Shown here piece by piece: positions 54,659 to 64,000 of a stretch of DNA of 64,000 nucleotides. Both the position numbers and the translations under genes were made by a program. The stretch's first letter is position 1. Every line of letters begins with the position of its first letter. Under the pieces are notes generated by a model, which was not told the origin of the DNA, searched no databases, and saw only the letters and a program-made list of their open reading frames with translations. Location: assembly GCA_015179025.1 (NCBI GenBank), contig WHUX01000027.1, positions 124,001-188,000 on the forward strand. The letters run 5' to 3'. This DNA comes from Terfezia claveryi (taxonomy: Eukaryota; Ascomycota; Pezizomycetes; Pezizales; Pezizaceae).

Positions 54659-55034
54659 CCCTAAATCTATCTATCTGGCTTCCGCAATCTCACTTTATTT
54701 ACTTAGGAGTTCACATCCACAATTCAGCTATAGCTTACCTCTCCATTCCGGGCGAGCGCCACTGCTCCCTCCTTTAGACTCTTCGTTCACAAGGCTTCTA
54801 CATAGTTTGTACAACCTCATATATTATTCGACTACCGATTCTGGATTAAGCTCTGCTCCCGCACTTTCACCTCTATACCTCCACCCTACGCCCTCACAGT
54901 TGATCCACCGTTTTGTTGACCCACCGTCTTGCTTCTCCAACCTCCATCAGCCAGTAGACAAGGTCTCTAAGAGATCCAAAACTACAAACGCACAGGACGA
55001 TAGCAACCGGTGAAGTAAAGCTCCAATCACCATA

Positions 55035-55778
55035 ATGTCCAACAAACAACAGTTGACGGACTCGGATTTGGCGATTCTCGCTGGGAATTCCCCAGCAATC
55101 GAGTCCCCCTCTACATGCCACGCGGGACGCAAGAGGAAGGGTCCAAGTCTGTCAGATACACCCTCAAAGGGGGTGGATAACAGCCCTAGCCAAAGTTCAC
55201 GTTATAGGCCCCTCGCCAAACGACCTACGCCTATTGGACAGCCTAGTTCAAGCTCTTTTAGAGGAAAGCCAACGGACCACAAGACATCAGGCAGTACCGG
55301 GTTTTCTTTGGTGACATGTCCGTGGCATTCTCACTTAGAAAGGATTACGTCCCTGGCAGTGGCAATATCTCGGATTTCTCGAACAGTCAAGTCGGCGTTT
55401 ATCCAACAACTCTACGACATGGAACCGTTATTGCAGAAGTTGGAGAACCTACAGCAGAGTTACTTGGAGCTTCGGGAATGTTCGCAGCAGTCGATACCGG
55501 CACTGGTGACATGTACCTGGCGTTCCCATCTAGAGAGAATCAATTCCCTCGCAGTGGCAATATCGCAGATTTCTCGAGACTTTAGATCAGCTACAATCCA
55601 ACCACTTCTCGAGGTAGACGTGGAAGGATTATTACAACAGTCAGAGTACCTACAACAGAGTTACTTTAAGCTTCAAGAATTTGTGCAGTCATCGGTGCCA
55701 TCTTCCGGGGGCTCAACATTGGGGATGAGTGAACTAGGACGAAACTACGATCTAACAGCTCTTTGGGCTTTGGGTTGA
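55035..55778 (+). CDS. Hypothetical protein with an internal duplication (247 aa)
   Basis: An uninterrupted ORF with ATG at 55035. The N-terminal 90 residues are Ser/Pro-rich, with a basic GRKRKGPS patch (about residues 32-39) that could be a nuclear signal. Two similar modules of about 65 residues follow: LVTCPWHSHLERITSLAVAI (from about residue 92) and LVTCTWRSHLERINSLAVAI (from about 156). Each continues with an ISR...Q.L...LLQ...LQQSY.L.E heptad-like helix. The Cys-Trp-x-Ser-His start faintly echoes the CP-IWRSHLES motif of the multicopy family; this may be distant kinship or chance. No frame breaks, so it is probably a real gene. Function unknown. Confidence 0.65.
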   Translation: MSNKQQLTDSDLAILAGNSPAIESPSTCHAGRKRKGPSLSDTPSKGVDNSPSQSSRYRPLAKRPTPIGQPSSSSFRGKPTDHKTSGSTGFSLVTCPWHSHLERITSLAVAISRISRTVKSAFIQQLYDMEPLLQKLENLQQSYLELRECSQQSIPALVTCTWRSHLERINSLAVAISQISRDFRSATIQPLLEVDVEGLLQQSEYLQQSYFKLQEFVQSSVPSSGGSTLGMSELGRNYDLTALWALG

Positions 55779-57416
55779 CTCCGGTGAATATCTATTTTAT
55801 GCTTCGAGCAACACAGGAAGCAGTACAACTTGGGAATAGTTAACTACTATAGTTCTATTCTCACACGAGCAGACACAAGTGGAAAACGATTACTCTTGCT
55901 TTTGACGGATCTTCGCAGTTACGGGATTTCTGCTTAATTTGTTTTGTTCATAGGGGAGATTGAGGTTGACAGTGGGTTGGATTAAGGTACAGCATTGAGG
56001 AGCATTGTTCTTACTCGGGATTTTCAATTGCAGATCAGGTTTCGCCGACGGATGTACATGGGCTAAATGTCAGGTGCTAGCAATTTTCTCAGAGTCCGCT
56101 GGATTTCATAGCCTTCTCTCTTTTGTAGAGCCGGATTTCATTATTCTCGAACTCGCGTTCGTTCCTTTTACGTGCAAGACTAACCAAATAAAAAAATAAA
56201 AAAAAAGTGGGTTAGGTTCTTTTCATTGGTAGTAATTGCAAACTTATTTTTTCTCAGTTTCGTTAGCAATTCCCGGGCCCTCTAGGGGTTGACCACGTTG
56301 CTCAGCAACCTTTTACCATCTATAGCGATTGACTGGTCAACAGGATAGCCTACCCCTGTCCCTCTGCGGGTGGGCTGGCAGAAAGTGTGTTTTCTGTCTC
56401 ATGTGGTAAGTGCATATGCAGCAACTATCAGCGCGTTTCTTACTAAGGCTATACGTCTGTGGAACCTAAGGCTGAGACGAAAGCTCTAGCCTTCCAGTGG
56501 TTCCACGTTCAATCCCATATGGTGAAGAACCCTGACAGCTAAGTGCATGAACACATCACATTTTCTTATGCGTCAAATACGATTGGGACTCTCTTTTGGT
56601 TTGGCCCTCTTTGTTTAGTGAGATCTATTTGTCTGGGGGTCTTAAGTCTGGTACAGGGGTCTTGTTATGGGTTATACCTACATAGAGTAAGGGCACATAA
56701 CCTTTGACTCCAGAACATGGCCAATGAGAGGCGGCCACCAAGCCGTCATCATTTAATAACCAATTACCTTCTTTTCAAAAGAACTTTGAGGCGAAGTGTT
56801 TTTTGCCGTGCCTTTGGGGGTTTTAACCAATAAGCAGGTCTTTAGATTCTTAGCGCGTATTTGCGCGTTCAGCAACCAGCATCCATTGCATCACACTGCT
56901 TACTTAGGAGTTAATATTTTGGCTAGCTCAAATTAATATTCGCTGGTGGCCTAGGATATTTGTAGTCTGGTTGCACTACCCGTCCACAGAGGGTCACAGT
57001 ATTGATTAGCTTGACCGCCCCATACCTATGGATAGAAGAGGAGGACGGGGACAAGGGGGGCGCAGTGGAAGCCTTCTTTAGCTTCCTTTATAGACGGTTG
57101 GTTGGGAGGAGACACTGACATGGCGGGTAGCAATCGGGGGAAGCCCATTAAAAACACTAAAATCCACCCACGCTAGGATGGGCTGGCCTTTGCTGGCTGG
57201 TAGCGACACAATCCACAAGGGACAGTTACCTTGGTTGAGTTCATGGGAGGAAAGTATGTTTGTTTTGTTTCATACATTTGTATCTGCGTTGTGCTAAGTC
57301 GGTTTGTGTTTGGATTTGACATCTCCTTTGCTGACGGCATCTGGTTGCTGCATCTCACACACATTTGTATCTGCGTTGTGTTAAGTCTGTTTGTTTCATT
57401 GCTTTCTGTGCGCCGG
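55779..57416. other. Intergenic; no supported gene
   Basis: No identifiable coding sequence. A TAGTCTGGTTGCACTACCCG terminus lies at 56962; a MITE-like terminus relative lies at 56318-56344. Confidence 0.4.
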
Positions 57417-57540
57417 GCCTGGCAGATTAACTTGCCTTGTCCCCAATCCACTCGGGTTTCAGGATGCCTCCTCATGATCCCCTTACTGGGACCGAATAGG
57501 AGTAATGAGTATTAAAAAACAAAAATTAAAAAAAAAAATA
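57417..57540 (+). mobile_element. LINE 3' tail with poly-A, plus orientation
   Basis: CTGGCAGATTAACTTGCCTT ... CCCCTTACTGGGACCGAATA, then GGAGTAATGAG and an A-rich tail (57512-57543). This is the same 113-bp tail as 41261-41373 in the other orientation. Confidence 0.75.
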
Positions 57541-57680
57541 AAAGTATGATTAGCACGCAGCAAATTAAGTCGAATCCCCGCTGTGTTGGACCGGAAAACT
57601 TTTAGTCCAGTGCTTCGCGATACCCTGGACCCTTGCCGCCTCATAGCTAAGGCATAGACTCTTAAAGAAAAAAAAAAAAA
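57541..57680 (+). mobile_element. Second retroelement tail with A run
   Basis: CCTCATAGCTAAGGCATAGA, then CTCTTAAAG and A14 (57666-57680), resembles the end of the LINE at 40750-40800 (CTCATAGCCGAAGGCTCCAT, then AGACGTATAGACTC and A26). Confidence 0.5.
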
Positions 57681-58425
57681 ACCTGGACCCTTTATTCTTT
57701 GCCTAGTATCTTATTTTGAGGTTGGCTCGTCGCCAACTAGGAGACAACAGCTATGAGAATATTGCACAACCGTCAGCTTCAAAATACAAAGCTGTGATCA
57801 GAAATCTTTTTATTGAAAAGTTGTGAATATCATTGTATCTAGAGACAGGTCTAGGAGAAGCTGAACAACAAATGAATGATACAAGGATAATCAGCATTTG
57901 GTCACTACTTCCTGGGTTCCGGACTTAGTTATCCTCCGCCCCTCTTGGCAGTACTATCGCAGGGCTATTGTTCGGACGCGGAAAAGAAGGAATTAAAGAC
58001 AAAGGTACAGTATATAGCACAAGCGCTACAAGAAAATGAGCAAAACATCACAGGGGGGGAATAACCTACAGTAGTTGTGCCGTTGTTCTGGACCTAAGTG
58101 AGCTGCTGGGACAAATACCAGGAATTACTGGCATTTTTTGTATGATCATTTCAAATGAAGATAACCTCCTCGATAAAGCTCCACAATCTCTTTTTCACTC
58201 CTAATTATTTTCAGAGGCTTGGTCATCGCTGCCTTCCCTATTTCTTCTCGTAGCTCAACATATTGCAAGCTTCCTCTATCTGGAAGCGGGCATGTCCGTA
58301 AACTTCATGTATTTGTGATGCCCCCTCTTTACCATCGCATCCCCCATGGCTAACAAACTCCTCTTTCATCTTTCCTCTTTCCAACCATATGGTCACCCGC
58401 ACAAGAATTCTCTAGTAACCAGACG
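57681..58425. other. Intergenic; faint trace of the family 3' region
   Basis: GACCTAAGTGAGCTGCTGGG at 58090-58109 resembles the distal block of the family unit (35145 and 40885). No gene seen. Confidence 0.4.
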
Positions 58426-58500
58426 TTTTTTTTTTTTACTAAAATACTTATTACTCTTATGCCATTCCATAGGGAGACCATGGGAGCTGTCACAGACGTA
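58426..58500 (-). mobile_element. LINE 3' tail, short
   Basis: T9 at about 58427-58437, then AAATACTTATTACTCTTATG, CCATTCCATAGGGAGACC and ATGGGAGC. It abuts the decayed family copy F9. Confidence 0.65.
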
Positions 58501-58990
58501 GATCTCGGTAACTTCGCTTGATATTGCGTATACTTTTATCTTGTATCTCGCTTGACATTATGCTTTCGAGGTGGATGCACCAAATAATGGGACAATTGAC
58601 ACAAGGAATATACTGTGAATTCTGTGGCGTAGTCCATAAGTTGAACTCCCAGTAGATGGGTAGATTCGGGGTAAGGGAAGGTTTTGAACTAGAGACAAGG
58701 TCGGAAGAATGGCATCATTTTCACAAGGAAGAAAAATTCTCTTTTAAGTCAGAAAATGACTACCGACAGTCGGCTATCCAAAGAGCACCGAGCTTGCGGA
58801 TCCAGCCGTGTGTAAGGCTGAGGCTTGAATTTCTCCCTCCAGGCTAAGCTAAACTCCTTATAGATAACCCCGGAATCTGACCTTATTACTAAGCCAGCCT
58901 ATGCAACTATAACTACGATTAGTCTGGTTGGTACATGTATGACATATGTAGTTATCTTGGCACCACGTGACCTTTCCGCCCTTCATGGGT
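58500..58990 (-). pseudogene. Decayed family copy F9
   Basis: The minus-strand sequence CTTGTGTCAATTGTCCCATT, then TTTGGTGC, at 58605-58570 is module 1, followed by the equivalent of QDKSIRNIKRSYRDL (58540-58510). An exon 1 fragment around the PEDAVW/VQPT region is at 58800-58755. The start context CACGTGGTGCCAAGATAACT is at 58972-58953. Most of exon 1 and module 2 are lost. Confidence 0.65.
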
Positions 58991-58999
58991 ACAGTCCTC

Positions 59000-60157
59000 A
59001 ATTCCAAATCTCGGAAGGGGATTCATAGGGAGTCATGACAGGTATTATTACCCACGACAAGCTTACGGGTATTTAGAAAAATGAAATTATGATTCAACTT
59101 GATGCTCTCTGTGGAAATCAGACTGCGTTGTGTCAGAAACGTTGCCGAGCAAATTCAATCCCAAGTTGGTTTGGTGGGAACTGTGGCAGTCGACGGCACG
59201 GCTATCCATTGTAGGTTAAGTAGCAAGCGTTCACCTGTGCGGTAACAACAGAAAATGCGGAAACGTTCCGGTCCGGTCCTGCATTGTATGTAGGTAGTTA
59301 ACTCTCGTTTTCCTGTTCCACTTTAAGATCCTTCCTATCCCGGTCCATACTACCTTCTGGCTTGCCTGCCTCTTAATACATTGTCAGATAAGAATGATAA
59401 AGGGCCTTGGCTTAGGGCCAGGATCACATTCGGTAGGGTAAATTATAATTAATTTATTTAGGTTCCCAATGTTCTGGGTTATATAAGGTAAGAAAACCAG
59501 ACGGTTAGGCCGAGAAGAGGTGTGCTTGAAGCATCTTTAATCAAACGGAACAGGCCTACGGAGAAGCCTTGTGCACAATCACTAGTCTCTCACAGTAGGA
59601 AAAAGTAGAGACAGACAACACATATCTAAATCTATCAAAATTAAACTACATGGATTTTGATTAAAATAAAATATGTTTGAGATGCTGGGGAGGGGATGGC
59701 AGTGCAGCTGGCTGTGCGATTAGCTGGTCATGACTCCCATGGGTTTGTAGGCGCATATTGGGTATGTACAAATAAAAATCAACAATCATCCCCCTATATA
59801 GCTACTTCCGCTGGTATTAGATATTGTCATTGCTCTACAACATGCCTGTTCTCCTATTAAAGCCAAGCTTCGATATTGGCACATGCCTTATATCCTCATG
59901 ATTGAGGAGGGTATCAATAGGAATTCGAGAAACAATAGAACATGCAATGCATAAAGCTATATTAACTTAACTGCGTTAGGCCAAATGTTACCTTGAACGC
60001 TATCCTTAGAAAAATGATGGTCGAATAAACCTTGTTTTGACGTATCAAAACAAGCAAGGAGAGCGTCCTGTACCTAGTTCTAGTGTTGGCCGTGGTTAAA
60101 GTTGCCATTTAAAGCTATCACTGATATAGAACTTGCAACGGCTTGAGAACATTGCAC
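59000..60157. other. Intergenic; no supported gene
   Basis: No motif-bearing ORF, repeat array or transposon terminus noticed. Confidence 0.4.
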
Positions 60158-60285
60158 CTTTTTTTTTAAAATACGCATTACTCCTACTGTATTCGATCCC
60201 AGTAGGGGGCACGATGAGGAGCCACCGGGAAATCCGGGTGGATTCAGGACGAGGCAAGTAAGGCTGCCAGGTCCACGTATACTAA
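60158..60285 (-). mobile_element. LINE 3' tail
   Basis: T10 followed by AAATACGCATTACTCCTACT ... GAGGAGCCACCGGGAAATCC, GGGTGGATTCAGGAC and GTCCACG. Same tail family. Confidence 0.75.
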
Positions 60286-60774
60286 ATACATAAACTGGTC
60301 TGTCTAACTCCGCCCGCAATCAAACAAAAAAACATGGATGCTGGTAAATCGATCAAACACGGAGGCTTGTAAATCAAACAAGTTCGCCATATAGATGACC
60401 AAAGAATTCTGGAGGCGGGATAAAGACTCTCGGCAACGGCCGATATTGAGGAATAGGTCGCGTAGTTGCCATAGCCTGGTAGTCATTAGGATTCTGTGCG
60501 TTATAAACAACTCCCGATATAAGTAACCTCTTGTTCAAGCAGCTGGGCGCCGGTCCCGCCAGAGGGTGTATTGGAGAATTAGAAACTCGAATCTATTTGC
60601 TTAGTAATATAATAGGTAAAAGCCAGTTGAATATAACGAACCAGTTTCGTCTACATATTGGGTTATCATTCCCCTCTCGGGCAAGTGTGAGTACCCGTTC
60701 ACGTGACCCGTGTTAGTCCCGTAGAGTTCTGTGGTGTAAAATCTGTGTTCAGACACGAATGATTGCTGAGGCAA

Positions 60775-60945
60775 TTTTTTTATTTTTTATTTTAAATACT
60801 CATTTACTTCTATGCGGTTTTGTTAGGTGTAATGAGTCTCAAAGAAAAAGAAATAATATGCGGTCCCCTTAGGGGGACCATGAGGAGCCACCCAGAAACC
60901 CGGGTCGATTCAGGGACAAGGCAAGTTAATCTGCCAGGTCCGGCA
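60775..60945 (-). mobile_element. Two adjacent LINE 3' tails
   Basis: A first partial tail (T-rich, AAATACTCATTTACTTCTAT, GCGGTTTTGTTAGG, 60776-60830) is followed by a second (ATGCGGTCCCCTTAGGGGGA ... AAGTTAATCTGCCAGGTC, 60857-60945). They suggest repeated integration at one A/T-rich place. Confidence 0.65.
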
Positions 60946-62925
60946 CTAAGTACACTTGAGTGAGGACGAACTCATAAAGGAATAACCCGAAAAAACCAAG
61001 AACTCATAAAGGACCTCGTGGAAAGGAATAGCGATACTCCCGGTCCCGACTTTATTTATGCCAATATAGAGGTTTGCCTTGTTAGAAAGTCGTTCATTCC
61101 GCCCATACCTATCTATACCACATGCAACGCTCGCACATTATATCGTGGCTTCATTGCATGCTTCACTTATGTGGCGTGCTTCATGGCTTGCTTCACTCAT
61201 AAGGCGTACTTTCACAATCTCCTTTAGATGTACGTTCATACATGTATAAATACCTCGTTCATTTCCTACTTGTTAGAGATATCTAGTCCAATACAATTAT
61301 ACGTATTCACTGCCTAATACGAAGCTCTTCTCTCACTACCCATGTCTTCTCTGTGCACTCGACCTTTATTCGTATCTTCCTTCATTGGAACATTTGGCTC
61401 TCGCTGCATACCTATTCCTTTATGCCTGTATTATAGTATTTCGTTTTCCTTGGCTTGGCGGAATGGAGAATGCCATGGCTAGGAAAGGCACAGGCCGCCG
61501 GAAATACCAGGATGATCTTGATATGCAAAATAATAGCATATATGAATCTAGGATGTTTTAGGAGTGTCTTGGTGCTTAATTGAGCAGGTAGGCCAAAATT
61601 TCCACAAGTACTTACCCGGACTAAAGTTTAGAACTACCAATGACGGGGGTGTGCATCCCCGTCATAGTGGTTAGCAGATACTTCCTCTGAGCCGCACCAG
61701 CGTTGTGCGCAGGTCAAGATATGTGACAAATGTAATAAGTGAATATAGAACTTATCGTTTGTCTACTTCACTTACCACTGACTAACCCAGGGGTTTATGT
61801 ACATGGGTTTCATCATAAGCATTCCTTTTCACATGAACGAGTCACATGAGTTATACATGTGTTACCATATGAATTGATGTGTTAACACGTGTGGTGCATT
61901 TAGGGTTGACCGCCTTACTTAGATACTGTGAGGCGGAAAGGGAAACTAGAGTAAAATTTAATGTAGGAAATTGTAATTCCCCGCATATAATTCCGGTTCA
62001 TCCAAAATTTGTTCCCATTTTCTGCCTCTGCCGTCCCCTACCACCTTGTACCTCAGGACGTGGGCTTCTTTCTGTGCTATCCCGCATATACAGGTGTCGT
62101 TCTCTCATCTCCCGATGGATGTAAGTACTTGCGGCGAGCCTTCCGGACAACAGCGGAGTACATAGCTATGTCTAGAAATCATCGTGCAAATCAACAACCA
62201 GCTCCTGCTGTCTAAGCTGTCTCAGTACTAACTCTGATCCATAGTGAAACAAATCCTGTTATGTGAGCATTGTTTTTTTAATCAAAATAGGGTCAGTTAG
62301 TGCTAACGCAACCAGAGTTATCCAACGATGAGGTTTAATTGTCAGGCAATGGGATATCTACATGGCCAAAGATTCATGCAAGCTTAGCGATGGAGTAATG
62401 AATATAAATAAAAAAGCAAAAGAAAAGTGAGCGCAGCGACTCGTTTTATGTAATTGTTCCTGAGTGTTGGGTATCTCTCTTCCATTCTCCGTGATTCTGA
62501 AGCGACCCCTTCTGCAGAATTTCCTCTCTATCAGGCGGAAGATCGTATCTCCCTTTCTGTTTACAGACCCGAGGGGGTCATAGCATTTGCAAGGAGAACA
62601 GTAGTGCTGAAACCGCCGGAGAAGCCATATATCAGACTCCATTGAGACAGTGCGTATCTTCAGGTTTCAGGGAATATTGAGACTTATAGTATGATGGCAG
62701 TTGAGGGTTTCGACTTGGAGGAAAGTATTACTACACAAATTAATCTCGGATTGTACGTACATTGAAACTGCTTCATCTTTGCCGGTTTTTTTAGATTCAA
62801 CTTCCGCAATCGTATTATGCCCCTCATTGAGTTACTTGGATGTGGTATGTTTTATTTGTTCATGTTGGCATGGTTTTAACGCTTCTCGAGGGTTTGCAAT
62901 GCATAGGTGTTGTGTGCAACCAGGC
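60946..62925. other. Intergenic; no supported gene
   Basis: Overlapping ORFs of 60-95 codons (61018-61227, 61879-62124, 62358-62642) have no recognisable motif. Confidence 0.4.
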
Positions 62926-62927
62926 TA

Positions 62928-62972
62928 GACCGTGTCGCACAGGAGGGTGGTGCCAACCAGCCTAACCGTGTC
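62928..62972 (-). mobile_element. 27-bp insertion with exact 9-bp duplication
   Basis: CACAGGAGGGTGGTGCCAAC, then CAGCCTA (62937-62963), between exact ACCGTGTCG copies. The terminus (complement TAGGCTGGTTGGCACC) has one change from the usual TAGTCTGG. Confidence 0.8.
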
Positions 62973-63092
62973 GGAAACTGTAGTGGTCTTAATGAGGAAG
63001 CCACTACTATAAGGAGACTAGCATAATCATAACTTGGCACCGGCGATCGCATTGCTACAGTTCTCTGCCACAATCTGCAAGCAAATAACAGG

Positions 63093-63157
63093 GGTATAAC
63101 TAGTCTGGTTGGCACAACACCAAAGGAGGGTGTTGTGCCAACCAGACTAGGTATATC
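63093..63157. mobile_element. 49-bp palindromic TAGTCTGG element keeping both ends
   Basis: TAGTCTGGTTGGCACAACAC and its inverted copy (GTGTTGTGCCAACCAGACTA) are separated by about 9 bp (63101-63149). GGTATAAC and GGTATATC flank it. It shows that the TAGTCTGG sequence is a true terminal inverted repeat. Confidence 0.85.
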
Positions 63158-63159
63158 GA

Positions 63160-64000
63160 TGACTTATAACTAAGAGAAAAATCCACCGAAGTTACTTATC
63201 GCATGAGATTCAGTTAACTACGAAACGAATGCGATAAAACACATACGAGTGTGTTTTCGTTCCTGACTATTCATTCCCGGATACTGTAGGTCTGAATATG
63301 ATCTTACTACGGCTCGGATAGTAGAGATCCATCAGTACTCTATGGCTCAATTGATCCTAGAAAGAAATAAAAGTGGAAAATTTAGTGATAAGTCGAGTGG
63401 TGGGAGGGGAAGACTGGCATGTAGTGAGGTAATTTAAGAAGGTTCAGTGCCAAACTATCAATATAGGTGCTTATCTACTTCTCGAGACTGATTATCTACT
63501 AAACCTCCGGTTCCATTGTATTCATGTTGGGAGCTGGTTGGTTGATTGGTAGTGTAACAGCTTCTACAGACCCCTTGGCCTAGTCTGGTTTTGTGAGAGA
63601 AAACATATGAAGTGTAAAGCTGTACCTATTGTTCTAGCAAGATGTGCTTGTGAGCATTCGAGAAAATTGTGCATTTACCGTGAATCGCATATACATTCAC
63701 ATTAATCGTAATCATCTTAACACTCACCAGCATAGGCCTAATTGCACGTGTATTTACCCCCTTAAATTTAGAATGCATTGAATAGATAGATTGAGTTTTC
63801 TCCTGCTGTAAGTATAATGAGGTTTCATATTACTGCATATATAGTATGGTAGAGCTTCGCCCTCAAACTAAGTACATACTTTGATAACGTAACTTATTTA
63901 TGACGATTAATAATCAATTGAACCTTAGCTTAGCCGTTAATCTAATCTGGCTTCAATGCAAGCTAAGTAGGCACGATCCTACCTAAATACAGCATTGACT
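63160..64000. other. Intergenic to window end; no supported gene
   Basis: AT-rich sequence. One TAGTCTGGTT terminus at 63581 lacks clear duplications. Confidence 0.4.

Noticed and set aside
62358..62645. 94-codon minus-strand ORF and an overlapping plus-strand ORF
   Set aside because: No domain or conservation is visible; neither can be preferred.
1..64000. A Starship or a biosynthetic cluster
   Set aside because: No tyrosine-recombinase captain, polyketide synthase, NRPS or other cluster genes are present.

Overview
This window looks like a gene-poor, repeat-rich stretch of a filamentous fungal (most likely ascomycete) nuclear genome. The evidence is a fungal-type 5S rRNA gene, spliceosomal introns of about 45-85 nt, hAT, pogo/Fot1-like and PIF/Harbinger-like DNA transposons, and LINE fragments with an RNase H domain. 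A Pezizomycete is possible, but that is a guess. There are no operons, CRISPR arrays or bacterial features, and almost no single-copy host genes.

The dominant coding content is one multicopy gene family that I cannot assign to any known family. Four copies keep a two-exon structure of about 316-325 codons: 6629-10415 (+, split by a hAT element), 13278-14329 (+), 28838-27823 (-) and 36546-35494 (-). At least five more are decayed: about 124-690, 1690-2520, 3250-4016, 40870-42330 and 58500-58990. The C-terminal exon has two successive Cys-x2-Cys ... His-x4-His modules, each ending in a HIxEAH-like motif, and the protein ends in a Gly-Gly-Cys-like tail. A second small ORF or its remnant lies downstream of several copies. 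One other intact ORF (55035-55778, 247 aa) carries an internal duplication of about 65 residues.

The rest is a nest of transposons. A 2.78-kb hAT with a perfect 8-bp target duplication sits inside a family gene. A decayed Fot1/pogo-like element (17846-20096) lies next to a 5S rRNA gene. A second pogo-like family is present in at least six pieces, one nested inside another. There are two PIF/Harbinger-like elements with 3-bp duplications, and a LINE 3' half (21936-23500) plus many short LINE tails and ORF1 remnants. Two large foldback elements are present: 20239-21735, and 45540-47193 with 662-bp, nearly identical arms. Several MITEs add to this.

The most unusual observation is a dispersed set of roughly 25 very short insertions, mostly 8-50 bp. 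Each carries a terminus related to TAGTCTGGTTGGCAC or TAGTCTCATGCC and is flanked by direct repeats of 8-11 bp, most often 9. A 1.89-kb element at 24578-26463 has the same ends as inverted termini and a 9-bp duplication, so it is a plausible parent type. The short insertions may be single-end scars or extremely reduced MITEs. They occur as repeated hits at one site, as nested insertions and as small palindromes.
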